This document shows positions 1-8,130 of a DNA stretch of 14,808 bases, piece by piece. The DNA comes from Bacteroidota bacterium (lineage in GTDB: Bacteria; Bacteroidota; Bacteroidia; 2-12-FULL-35-15). The stretch is from the NCBI GenBank assembly GCA_023251855.1, contig JAHEYA010000014.1:1-14808 (forward strand), written 5' to 3'. A model generated the notes under the pieces. The model was not told the origin of the DNA and did no database searches. It was given only the letters and a program-made list of their open reading frames with translations. How positions within the stretch are numbered: the stretch's first letter is position 1; each line of letters starts with the position of its first letter. Both the position numbers and the translations under genes were made by a program.

Positions 1-409
1 GTATTTTATCGCAGTATTTTTTTATGTTTTCTTTTTCGTCAGGGAATTGTTCACTTAAAACGGTGATAAAATTTTCATATCCCTGCGCATGTTTATAAAC
101 TGTCGGATCACCTTTAAAAGTAATGTGATCAAAGCCATTCATGTCCATCCGTCTAAGTTTGATCTTATCCATCAAACCCAAATATTTGAAATAACTGTTT
201 AGGTTTTGTCCATTATCTAAACCACCTATGTAATGAATCCCTGTATCAAAAATAACTTTGTCACGCGAAAATATCTGAAGACTTCCTCCCAGTTGGCGAT
301 TTTTTTCAAGGACGCATACTTTATAACCTTCCTTGCTAAGGATCAATCCACAGCATAAGCCACCCATTCCGCTACCAATTATTACTACATCAAATTTGGT
401 GTTTTCCAT
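1..409 (-). CDS. FAD-dependent oxidoreductase, CrtI/phytoene desaturase-like (N-terminal part only)
   Basis: The first 136 residues of a flavoprotein are visible; the rest runs off the left edge, so length and C-terminal domain are unknown. ATG at 407-409 is followed by MENTKFDVVIIGSGMGG, a classical Rossmann dinucleotide-binding motif (GSGMGG, residues 12-17) with the acidic residue that binds the FAD ribose at E35 (VLEKN). It continues with a GG turn at 41-42 and DTGIHYIGG at 55-63, a pattern typical of the phytoene desaturase/carotenoid isomerase/retinol saturase group. Enzymes of this type oxidise or isomerise conjugated polyene or lipid chains. Placement directly after the polyene biosynthesis genes suggests action on the polyene or a related lipid, but the substrate cannot be read from the sequence. 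An 82-base AT-rich spacer separates it from the MMPL fusion gene upstream, so it may be in the same transcript or have separate control. Confidence 0.85.
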   Translation of the reverse strand, partial: MENTKFDVVIIGSGMGGLCCGLILSKEGYKVCVLEKNRQLGGSLQIFSRDKVIFDTGIHYIGGLDNGQNLNSYFKYLGLMDKIKLRRMDMNGFDHITFKGDPTVYKHAQGYENFITVLSEQFPDEKENIKKYCDKI

Positions 410-419
410 ATTTTAATTC

Positions 420-488
420 AAAAGAGAAAAAAATCAAAAGTCAAAAGAAAAAAGATGCACCTTTTTGATTAGAAAATTTTTCTCTTTT
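420..488. repeat. Imperfect AT-rich inverted repeat between the MMPL fusion gene and the FAD oxidoreductase
   Basis: The arms aaaagagaaaaa (420-431) and tttttctctttt (477-488) are exact reverse complements, and inside them aatcaaaag (432-440) nearly pairs with ctttttgatt (460-469). This could form a long, weak stem just after the stop of the 1285-residue gene. It might be an attenuator or partial terminator, but the A/T homopolymer content means chance is a serious alternative. Confidence 0.35.
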
Positions 489-491
489 AAC

Positions 492-3400
492 TTATTTTTT
501 ATATCGAATTATAAATATAATATTCGAAGTTAACTTTGTATTATCAATTATTTCGTATTCTAAAAATGCAAATGTATCCAATGTTTTTCTTATTAATGAT
601 GCCGAAGTAAAATGCAATCCACCTTGTTTTGTTTTGTTAAACCCTGTATTTGTTGAGAAAAATTCGGTATAGCAGGTTCCTAAATGACGATTTTTTTTGT
701 CGGCATCAGCATCACGAATAATAATAATCCCATTTTTATTAAGCTTGTTAGCACAGCGCGAAATAAGCTCCACTTGCTGTTCTTCACTCAAATAATGTAA
801 CACATCACTTATTACAAAAGCATCCGCATGATCATAATCATACTGTGTTACATCGGCACAAACAAAATTAACGTTATCAGATTTGGAAATGCAATTTGCA
901 GCGATGTCGATTTTTTCATCATCATAATCAATGCCGGTTATCTCCCGCTTGCTACCTGTAAAACTAAGCATTAGCGGTAAAAAACCATATCCGCAACCTA
1001 CATCAATAATTTTCCCTTGTTTAGGTAAATAACTTTCAACCAGTTGATAATTATTTTCCATTTTAACTTTTATTCTGCAATACCACTCCAAAATCGGTCC
1101 TTTGAAAATATAATTTGCTATTAATTTTGGCCTGAAATAATGTACCGTTTCTTCTTGTTGGCGGAGTAATTCGTATTCACTGCGCATTAATCCACAAATT
1201 GCTTTTGCTCTGTCTTTATATGTGGCACCAAAGCTTTCATCGGTTGGTTTGATCCGTTGCAAATACTTTACAGTTAAACCTCCATTTTTAAAATGAAAAT
1301 CTCCTTTTGTAACACAATCGCCTGCACCATGAATTAAAATGGGTTGTATGTCTACTTCTAATTTATCAGCAATGTAAAAAGCGCCTTTATGAAAGCGTAG
1401 AATATCTCCGGTTGTTGACCGTGTTCCCTCCGGGAAAATAAGGACAGAATAACCATCATTCATCAAAAGTTTTATTTTTTCAATTGAGCCTTCAACTCCA
1501 TGTGATGCGGGGTAATAATCTGCCATTTTAACTATTCTGCCATAGAAAATCGAATTCCATACCCAATCATTAGTAAAGGCAATTATTTTAGGGTGCAACA
1601 TTAAAGTCAAAGCCAAGTCAATATGTGATTGGTGGTTACAGATAATGATAGCCGGTTTTTCAAAATTTTCTTGTTGTGGGTTGATTATCTTTTTCTTCAC
1701 ATTTACAAACATGTAGATCATCGCTTTGCAGATATACATGATCAGGTAATGAAAAAGCACCTTCTTTTTCTTAAGAGGCGCTGGAATTACTGAAAACAGG
1801 ATAAAACCAAAAAGTGTTAAAAATAAACTGCCGATTATAAAAAATAAAAAACCAAAAAAAGTCAGCATTAAATTTATGGCTGTGTAGGGTAATAATTTTC
1901 GTTTTTTTCTATCCAGAATTAAAAAATTATAACAGAGTGGTTGAACGATAAAAGAGATAACCAGAACAGTAATCATCCCAATAATTGTTATTGCAGCGAT
2001 TGATTTTAGTGCCGGGTGCTGTGCAAAAATTAACACACCAATACCAATAGTGGTAGTAAGGACGGATAAAAAGATTGAAATTTTATAAGAGTTTAAATTC
2101 TTTCTTCCGAATTTATATTCATGGCTTAATCCATCCATAATAAAAATGGCATAATCGTCACCCAAGCCAAAAATAAATGTGGAGATAATAATGTTTATTA
2201 TATTGAATTTAAATCCAAAAATGCCCATAATGCCTAGTATCCAAAGCCAGCTGATAAACATGGGCAGAAAATTAATAAAAGCTAATTCAAACCTGCCCTG
2301 TGACAACAGCATAAAACCTAACACCAGCAAACTCGTTATGATAAGTATTAAAGTAAAATCCGAACTGATTATTTCAACAAATTGGTTGGACAAATATTGC
2401 TTATCAAAAATAACAATAGATTTATTGTCGGCAAATGCATCATACACTTTCGATTTTAATTCCGGTGCTACTTTAACCAGCGATACAACAGTGGTTACAT
2501 CTTTGTTTTCAGTGACCCAATCATTTACAATTAGTTTTTTTAATGTATCTAATTCAGTTACAGGGATTGGTTTAAAATCAGTATTTAATTGCTTATAGAA
2601 TTGTAAAAACGCAGCCTCTTTAAATTTATAATCTTTGCTGTATTGGATGAGCTGTTTTTGTAATGAGTCCTTTTTTCCTTTTGTCCAAAATGCATTCCAA
2701 TGGTTAATCCGAATCTGTTGGATTGAATCAGAAATAAGTACGGAGCTGATGGATAAAAATTTGGAAAGTGAATTTTCAGTTTTTAATTGTTCAAGTTTAG
2801 CAGTTGCTTGCTCGTTGGATTTTAAAGCATCATTGAGATCTTTCCCTTTCGATATGACGTAGACGGAGCTTAAAGAAAAATTATTTATTTTATCAAGGTG
2901 TTGTTGAGCGTTATTTAATTTGTCGTTTTGATAATTTAATTTTCGCATATCACTTTCAAAACTTACATTCCGAGCAGTATATGAAAAAAGGAGTGTTAGT
3001 AAAAAAGTAGAAATGAGGATGAGTTTATTTTTATCATAGGGATAAGTTATAATACGATCGAAGTAGGTTCTTTTTGCTGTTAGGGCAGATTCTTGAGTTT
3101 TATTTTTTTGTTTTTTTAACAAATGTGGCAAAACAATTATCGAGAATAATAGGGCACCAATCAGGCTAAATCCTGCAAACAAACCAAAATCATGCAATGC
3201 GCGCGATTTTGCGAATTGCAAACTTAAAAATGCACCCACTGTTGTAGTACAACCAATAAGCATGGGTAAGGATAGATCCCGGATCACTTTTTCAACGGAT
3301 TGTTCATGTTTGAAATGGGAAAAAAAGTGGAGCGAATAATTTATTGCAATTCCCAATACGATGGATCCGGCACCAAGCGCTATTGCAGAGATTTCTTCTT

Positions 3401-4349
3401 TTAAAAAATAAAGCAAGGTTAACGAAAACAAGGCACCAAAAGCCACAGGAAGCAGAATGTAAAAAATAACGAGTATTCTTTTGAAGAAAAACCCCAATAC
3501 CGATATAATCAGAACCAATGCAATTATAGAAGTATAAATAGTATCCTGTTTTATCTGACTTGCATTGCCTAGTGAAACAGCTGCGGCACCATAATATTCA
3601 ATTGCGATTTTATTTTTAAATTTTGTTTCTAATGATCTTATAATTCCATCTAATGATCCGAGAAATTTTTTTGCCGCTATATTGTCATTTGCAGAAACAG
3701 AGGAGCTTATAAAAACCATCAAGTTTTTTTTATCCTTTGTCATTATATAGCCATCGTTTATTTCATAGTTTTCATCAAACTTCAGGTTTTGCATTTTTTT
3801 TAATGCTAATGGAGTTAGATTGATAGGATCTTTTTGAATAAATCTACCTAAGACAACACCCGAAGGAGAAAGGAGGGTTTTGTAATCATTTTTGATAATG
3901 TCTTTTAAACTATCAGGGGTTAAAAAAATTTCAATTCTTTTGTAATCCTTTTCTTCTAAAAAAATGGGCAGATGATTATAAAAAGTACCATATACATTCA
4001 TCATCAGATCATCCGAAACTTTGTTAGTTAACTCAGCGATATAATCATTGTATTGCGCAGTTTTTAAAGTATCTGACAAGGCATCAGCACATGCCATCAA
4101 ATCTTCTGTCTCTTCATTGGTTGTATCAGTATTATATATGGTAAGAACAAGTTTGTCTTTTATTTTTAAGTTTTGCAAAACGAAATTGATCTCATCAATT
4201 TTTTTATCCTTCGGAATAAATTTATTGATGTTGCCTTCTAATTTAATTTTTGTTCCGAAATAAAATGTAGTAATGAGTGCAAGGAAAACAAGCACGAATA
4301 AAAGGGTACGGTGACGTTGAAAATAATTATATAAACGTATTGCTAACAT
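492..4349 (-). CDS. Trifunctional MMPL/RND transporter - lysophospholipid-type acyltransferase - SAM methyltransferase
   Basis: A 1285-residue inner-membrane fusion protein. Residues 1-810 are an RND/MMPL exporter with two repeats: one membrane helix near 16-32, a large periplasmic loop, a helix bundle at about 270-410, a second single helix near 442-458, a second loop and a second bundle at about 662-810. The core motif of the second half carries the acidic pair expected for proton relay (GLGDDYAIF, D731/D732); the first half has GIAINYSLHF with Asn337 in that place. After two further hydrophobic stretches (about 822-856) comes a PlsC-like acyltransferase with NHQSHID (905-911) and FPEGTRS (972-978). 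Residues about 1100-1285 are a class I methyltransferase with glycine-rich motif I DVGCGYG (1116-1122) and acidic D1141. Bacteroidota carry this three-part family near flexirubin/aryl polyene genes. It likely exports, and perhaps acylates and methylates, the pigment or its precursor. ATG at 4347-4349 lies 9 bases after the preceding stop. Confidence 0.9.
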   Translation of the reverse strand: MLAIRLYNYFQRHRTLLFVLVFLALITTFYFGTKIKLEGNINKFIPKDKKIDEINFVLQNLKIKDKLVLTIYNTDTTNEETEDLMACADALSDTLKTAQYNDYIAELTNKVSDDLMMNVYGTFYNHLPIFLEEKDYKRIEIFLTPDSLKDIIKNDYKTLLSPSGVVLGRFIQKDPINLTPLALKKMQNLKFDENYEINDGYIMTKDKKNLMVFISSSVSANDNIAAKKFLGSLDGIIRSLETKFKNKIAIEYYGAAAVSLGNASQIKQDTIYTSIIALVLIISVLGFFFKRILVIFYILLPVAFGALFSLTLLYFLKEEISAIALGAGSIVLGIAINYSLHFFSHFKHEQSVEKVIRDLSLPMLIGCTTTVGAFLSLQFAKSRALHDFGLFAGFSLIGALLFSIIVLPHLLKKQKNKTQESALTAKRTYFDRIITYPYDKNKLILISTFLLTLLFSYTARNVSFESDMRKLNYQNDKLNNAQQHLDKINNFSLSSVYVISKGKDLNDALKSNEQATAKLEQLKTENSLSKFLSISSVLISDSIQQIRINHWNAFWTKGKKDSLQKQLIQYSKDYKFKEAAFLQFYKQLNTDFKPIPVTELDTLKKLIVNDWVTENKDVTTVVSLVKVAPELKSKVYDAFADNKSIVIFDKQYLSNQFVEIISSDFTLILIITSLLVLGFMLLSQGRFELAFINFLPMFISWLWILGIMGIFGFKFNIINIIISTFIFGLGDDYAIFIMDGLSHEYKFGRKNLNSYKISIFLSVLTTTIGIGVLIFAQHPALKSIAAITIIGMITVLVISFIVQPLCYNFLILDRKKRKLLPYTAINLMLTFFGFLFFIIGSLFLTLFGFILFSVIPAPLKKKKVLFHYLIMYICKAMIYMFVNVKKKIINPQQENFEKPAIIICNHQSHIDLALTLMLHPKIIAFTNDWVWNSIFYGRIVKMADYYPASHGVEGSIEKIKLLMNDGYSVLIFPEGTRSTTGDILRFHKGAFYIADKLEVDIQPILIHGAGDCVTKGDFHFKNGGLTVKYLQRIKPTDESFGATYKDRAKAICGLMRSEYELLRQQEETVHYFRPKLIANYIFKGPILEWYCRIKVKMENNYQLVESYLPKQGKIIDVGCGYGFLPLMLSFTGSKREITGIDYDDEKIDIAANCISKSDNVNFVCADVTQYDYDHADAFVISDVLHYLSEEQQVELISRCANKLNKNGIIIIRDADADKKNRHLGTCYTEFFSTNTGFNKTKQGGLHFTSASLIRKTLDTFAFLEYEIIDNTKLTSNIIFIIRYKK

Positions 4350-4358
4350 GAATAGATT

Positions 4359-5552
4359 TTAGGATGTTATTGTTTTCCTGTTATTTCGAATCAGCGTTAA
4401 AATAAAATAAGTTAATCCCCCCATTAGTATTGAAAATACAACCGCAAGAACACAGGCCCCGGTAAGGTAAACATAGATGTTTAATTTTATATTCTCGAGA
4501 GTAATATTTTTGATCGTTAATGTTGACTGCTGCTGTGTAATGAGTTCACCCATTTTAAAACTTGCGAACAAAATCGCTGGAATCATAATAGGGATGCTAA
4601 TGTTGGCAGTTAAAATTACAATTGCCTTATTTAATTTAAAAAAATAAGCAGCCGCAATAGCTGCCACCAGCTGATATCCCCAGACAGGAAAAATTCCAAA
4701 AAAAATACCTACTGTAACCGAGAGTGATTTTTTTAAAACGGATTCATTTTTATCAAAGAAATGTTTTTTCAGAAATGCCTTTATATTGGCGGGAGTTAAT
4801 CCGCGAAAAAAACGCATAGGGCGATACCATAAAAACGCAAGGATAACTAGGTAAACATTTAATATACTTATTCGTACAGAATCTTTTCCGGGACGAAAAT
4901 GGGTTATACGTTCTGCTCCTTTTGCATAATAAACCTTAATTGGAACCGGCAATACTTGAATTCCGAGCCAGGCAGCTTTTACTATTACTTCTATTTCGAA
5001 CTCAAAACGGGAGGTAAAATAGTTTGTTTTTTTCATTCGGGCAATTGGATATAATCTATATCCGGATTGAGTGTCGGGCATTTTTGTGCCTGTTTCAACC
5101 CAAAACCAAAAGCTGGAAATTTTATTTCCCAAATTACTTTTACCGGGAACATTTTCAGAATGTAGATCCCGGGCACCGATCAATAGTGAATCGGGCTCCT
5201 GTTCAATTTTATCTAAAAATAAATGAAGGTCTTCGGGGAAATGCTGACCATCGCTATCAATCGTAATTGCATAACGATAGCCCATTTCCAAAGCATTTTT
5301 AAATGCGGTCCGTAAAGCCATTCCCTTCCCCTTATTTTGCGGTTGCTGGATTATTTTAACAATCGATTCGAAAGACTTTAATAGTTCTGAAGTTGTGTCT
5401 GTAGACCCATCATTTACAACTATTATCTTATCTGTGTAAACTAACGTATCTGTTATGATCTTCTGAATCGTTTTCTGATTGTTGTAGGTAGGAATAATCA
5501 CACAACAATTTAGTGCAGTGAAACGATTATTTAATATTGATTCGTGCAACAT
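4359..5552 (-). CDS. Family 2 glycosyltransferase with C-terminal DUF2062 membrane domain
   Basis: A 397-residue protein in two parts. Residues about 16-230 are a GT-A type glycosyltransferase of the DPM1/family 2 kind: CVIIPTYNN at 17-25, VVNDGSTD at 45-52, the metal-binding IDSDGQH at 98-104, and QSGYR at 162-166. After hydrophobic residues 230-243, residues about 270-390 form a DUF2062-like domain with membrane segments around 278-302, 308-332 and 362-388. In related proteins the first part uses a nucleotide sugar and a lipid or prenyl-phosphate acceptor at the cytoplasmic face; acceptor and sugar here are unknown. DUF2062 glycosyltransferases are regular members of aryl polyene and flexirubin clusters. 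The start ATG (5550-5552) gives a normal N-terminus with about 15 residues before the first strand. It sits 58 bases after the ketosynthase-like gene and 9 bases before the MMPL fusion, so cotranscription is likely. Confidence 0.88.
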   Translation of the reverse strand: MLHESILNNRFTALNCCVIIPTYNNQKTIQKIITDTLVYTDKIIVVNDGSTDTTSELLKSFESIVKIIQQPQNKGKGMALRTAFKNALEMGYRYAITIDSDGQHFPEDLHLFLDKIEQEPDSLLIGARDLHSENVPGKSNLGNKISSFWFWVETGTKMPDTQSGYRLYPIARMKKTNYFTSRFEFEIEVIVKAAWLGIQVLPVPIKVYYAKGAERITHFRPGKDSVRISILNVYLVILAFLWYRPMRFFRGLTPANIKAFLKKHFFDKNESVLKKSLSVTVGIFFGIFPVWGYQLVAAIAAAYFFKLNKAIVILTANISIPIMIPAILFASFKMGELITQQQSTLTIKNITLENIKLNIYVYLTGACVLAVVFSILMGGLTYFILTLIRNNRKTITS

Positions 5553-5610
5553 GGATTAAAATAACAAATGAAGAACGAATTTACGAATCTGTATCCAGTA
5601 ATGATGAAAA

Positions 5611-6651
5611 TTATGCTTTTTCTAATAACATAAAACTATGCTGATACCCTTGATAGTTATTATAAAGTAAAATGGTATTGATGTTTTTTTTAACAGTTTG
5701 TTTTTTGAGCATATTAAGAGGAAGCTTTTGGGTTTGAATAATATAATTTGATACCCAAAGTGCAAAAGCAGAAGCCGTTTGAAATTCACCTGACAGGTGT
5801 TTATAATGGGCAATCGAAACATTACTATTCATCACTGATTCAATGGTTTTATAATACTGTTCATATCTGATATCCCCATTTTCTCCTGATAAAAATAAAT
5901 CAATAGTTTTATTTTCAGGAAGATTGTCGTTTATAAATTTTTCAAATACGTTAACTAATTCTTTTTCATTAGTTGTATGTATTGTTTTTAATGCTTTTAA
6001 TTCCGAGACAGCGCCTTCATGTTTATTATTTATAACAAACATTGCTGCGCCTTCACCGGCAATACTACCAGATGTTTTGCTGTTGTATAAGTCCAGATTT
6101 GAACTGTTTTTTTTTATATATCCGCATAAATACTCAATATTAAAGTTGTAATCCGCTATTTCATCTATTCCTCCTAATAAATAAGTATGTTTCGGGTTCT
6201 CCTGAAGTAACATTGCAACATCAAGTACAGCGTTTTCAAAAGCCAATCCTCTATGTACGTGTGTAATATTATAACCTTGATTTTTTGAAATGAACCCCAA
6301 TTGAGATGCAATAGCATTGGAAGTACTTTGAACAAAATTTGTTGGTGTAAGTACACCTTCCTCATAATCGATTATCTGATTTAAAAATTTTATACAATCT
6401 TCCATTCCTCCATTCGCGCTTCCAATAATAATTCCATTTAATTGAGCTTGCAATTTTAATAAAGGAATGGATGCTACAACACCTAATTTTACTGCTCTTC
6501 CCATTCTTCTGAGAATAGCAGGCGGAATATCAGTAGAAGGAATTTCTTTCGTGTAAAATTTATTTTCGGTACAACTAATTAATTGATCCAAATCAACTTC
6601 AGGGAAAGTAATTTGAGGAGAAATACACGTTGTATTATGAATATAAAACAT
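5611..6651 (-). CDS. Ketosynthase-like protein without catalytic residues (chain-length-factor type)
   Basis: A 346-residue protein of the thiolase/FabF fold, shorter than a normal 400-410 residue ketosynthase. Landmarks can be aligned by eye with its neighbour: IIIGSANGGMED (74-85), the nucleophile elbow region HVHRGLAFENA (131-141), the GSIAGEGAAMFV stretch (195-206), LSGENGD (254-260) where active enzymes have THGTGT, and KHLSGEF (284-290) where they have KSNIGH. Cys and both His of the active triad are therefore absent. In aryl polyene and type II polyketide systems such a protein pairs with the active ketosynthase and shapes chain length (ApeC/CLF role). Its start is 6 bases after the stop of the active FabF-like gene, as expected for two subunits made together. 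The catalytically dead state is read directly; the partner role is inferred from families and position. Confidence 0.85.
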   Translation of the reverse strand: MFYIHNTTCISPQITFPEVDLDQLISCTENKFYTKEIPSTDIPPAILRRMGRAVKLGVVASIPLLKLQAQLNGIIIGSANGGMEDCIKFLNQIIDYEEGVLTPTNFVQSTSNAIASQLGFISKNQGYNITHVHRGLAFENAVLDVAMLLQENPKHTYLLGGIDEIADYNFNIEYLCGYIKKNSSNLDLYNSKTSGSIAGEGAAMFVINNKHEGAVSELKALKTIHTTNEKELVNVFEKFINDNLPENKTIDLFLSGENGDIRYEQYYKTIESVMNSNVSIAHYKHLSGEFQTASAFALWVSNYIIQTQKLPLNMLKKQTVKKNINTILLYNNYQGYQHSFMLLEKA

Positions 6652-6657
6652 GCTTTG

Positions 6658-7848
6658 TTATACTTTTGAAAATATTAAGGAGCTGCAATTGCCACCAAAA
6701 CCAAATGAATTGGACATTACGTTTTTTAATTCTGTTTCGTAATATCGTTGTTCGGGTATCAGGTTTGTGTCAACTATTGGTTCTTTAAAATTAAGAGAAG
6801 GATAAATTTCCTGATGCAATATATTAAGAATGCAATACACTGCTTCAATTGCACCGGCAGCACCTAACGTATGGCCAATGTTAGATTTAGTGGATGTAAA
6901 AGCAGGCATTTTATCTTTAAATAATCTAATCATTGCTTTGCTTTCTACTACATCATTATTTTCGGTTCCTGTTCCATGTGTGTTAATAAAATCAATATCA
7001 GAGGGCTTTAATGATGCTTGTTCCAAAACTTTTTCCATTGCTGAAAATGGTCCCGTTCCATTTTCGGAAAGCGTGGATGGATGAAAAGCATCATTAGTAT
7101 TAGCATACCCGGTTACTTCAGCATATCGCTTTTTACCTAAAGAATTTTTCTCAGTTTCCAAAACTAAAAATGCTGCCCCTTCGCCTAAATTCAAGCCATT
7201 TCGGTTATTATCAAAAGGTGCACATAAGCCTGATGATAAAATATGTAATGAGTTAAATCCATTTATTGTAAACTTTGCTAAAGCATCAGTGCCACCAACT
7301 ATAACCCTTTCTGCATAGCCATTTTTAATTAATCGTGTACCATACATAATTGCATTTGCTGAAGAAGAACAAGCAGTATTAATAGTATTTACAACACCAC
7401 GAATATTAAATTTTTTTTGCAAAAAAACAGTTGTGGCGGCACAATCGTAGGAGGCGATATATTCGGAGCCGAAGTTTTTTTGATTAGCATCTTTGTAAAG
7501 CTCATCGGTTAAACACATTCCTCCCACTGTGTTTGCAATAATAAGTGCAGTTGCAGCATTTGAAATTTTATCCATACTTAATTCCGCATCAACGATTGCT
7601 TGATTAAAAGCATGCAAAGCCAATAGAGAAGTTCTTGAAACACCCGATTCTTTTACATTTAATAAATCTTTTAGTTGTGTATCGGAGAGGTTAATTTCTC
7701 CAAATAAGAGGCTGTTAGCATATTTGGTCGAGAAATTTTTAAGAGGGCCTAATCCGCATTGACCTTCTTTCAGTCCCTCACGATTAGCTTCAAATGAATC
7801 ACCTAAGGAGGTTATTATTCCAACACCGGTAACAAAGACCTTTGCCAT
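6658..7848 (-). CDS. Beta-ketoacyl-ACP synthase II-like (FabF/ApeO type), catalytically intact
   Basis: A 396-residue condensing enzyme of normal FabF length. The nucleophile is Cys160 in NTACSSSANA, the two catalytic histidines are His291 (NTHGTGT) and His326 (KSNIGHTLGAAG), with Lys321, and the C-terminal glycine-rich loop NSFGFGGNCSS is at 380-390. It would catalyse decarboxylative condensation of malonyl-ACP with an acyl-ACP or aryl primer in the cytoplasm, extending the polyene chain. The next gene encodes a dead homologue 6 bases away, and the preceding gene an acyl carrier protein 9 bases away, so the three likely work together as ACP, KS and chain-length partner. Fatty-acid housekeeping FabF is the alternative, but the context argues for secondary metabolism. 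The ATG at 7846-7848 places the first beta strand (AKVFVTGVG) at the N-terminus as is usual. Confidence 0.93.
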   Translation of the reverse strand: MAKVFVTGVGIITSLGDSFEANREGLKEGQCGLGPLKNFSTKYANSLLFGEINLSDTQLKDLLNVKESGVSRTSLLALHAFNQAIVDAELSMDKISNAATALIIANTVGGMCLTDELYKDANQKNFGSEYIASYDCAATTVFLQKKFNIRGVVNTINTACSSSANAIMYGTRLIKNGYAERVIVGGTDALAKFTINGFNSLHILSSGLCAPFDNNRNGLNLGEGAAFLVLETEKNSLGKKRYAEVTGYANTNDAFHPSTLSENGTGPFSAMEKVLEQASLKPSDIDFINTHGTGTENNDVVESKAMIRLFKDKMPAFTSTKSNIGHTLGAAGAIEAVYCILNILHQEIYPSLNFKEPIVDTNLIPEQRYYETELKNVMSNSFGFGGNCSSLIFSKV

Positions 7849-7857
7849 GTTGAAAAA

Positions 7858-8121
7858 TTATTTAGTTCTGTTTTTTTCGATATAATCAACCATCGTATTT
7901 ATATCTACTAATATTTTTCTTCCTTCTTTGGGGTCTTTAATTTTTATTCCATACGTGCGATCGAGCAAAACTATAAGTTCAATTGAATCAATTGAATCTA
8001 AGCCCAAACCTTCCCCAAATAAGGGTTGATCGTCCTTTATGTCTTCCGGTTTAACTTCGATCAGATTTAAAAATTGTATGATCTTTTCTTTTAATTCTTG
8101 TTTTAATTCCAGTGTTCCCAT
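7858..8121 (-). CDS. Acyl carrier protein
   Basis: An 87-residue acidic helical protein of the phosphopantetheine-binding family. The attachment serine is Ser43 in GLGLDSIDSIEL, followed by the usual recognition helix (SIELIVLLDRTYGI). Length and motif spacing are those of a stand-alone carrier. A phosphopantetheinyl transferase outside this window would load it. It presumably carries the growing aryl polyene chain, made by the ketosynthase encoded just downstream, and could serve as the donor for a BtrH-like acyltransferase encoded upstream. It starts with ATG at 8119-8121, 9 bases after the ABC permease stop, and ends 9 bases before the ketosynthase start. Aryl polyene systems often have two carriers; only this one is visible here. 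Confidence 0.93.
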   Translation of the reverse strand: MGTLELKQELKEKIIQFLNLIEVKPEDIKDDQPLFGEGLGLDSIDSIELIVLLDRTYGIKIKDPKEGRKILVDINTMVDYIEKNRTK

Positions 8122-8130
8122 CGAATGAAT

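Noticed and set aside
2179..2862. Plus-strand open frames inside the MMPL fusion gene
   Set aside because: They are antisense to a well supported gene with clear domains and have no recognisable motif; AT-rich antisense frames are expected by chance.
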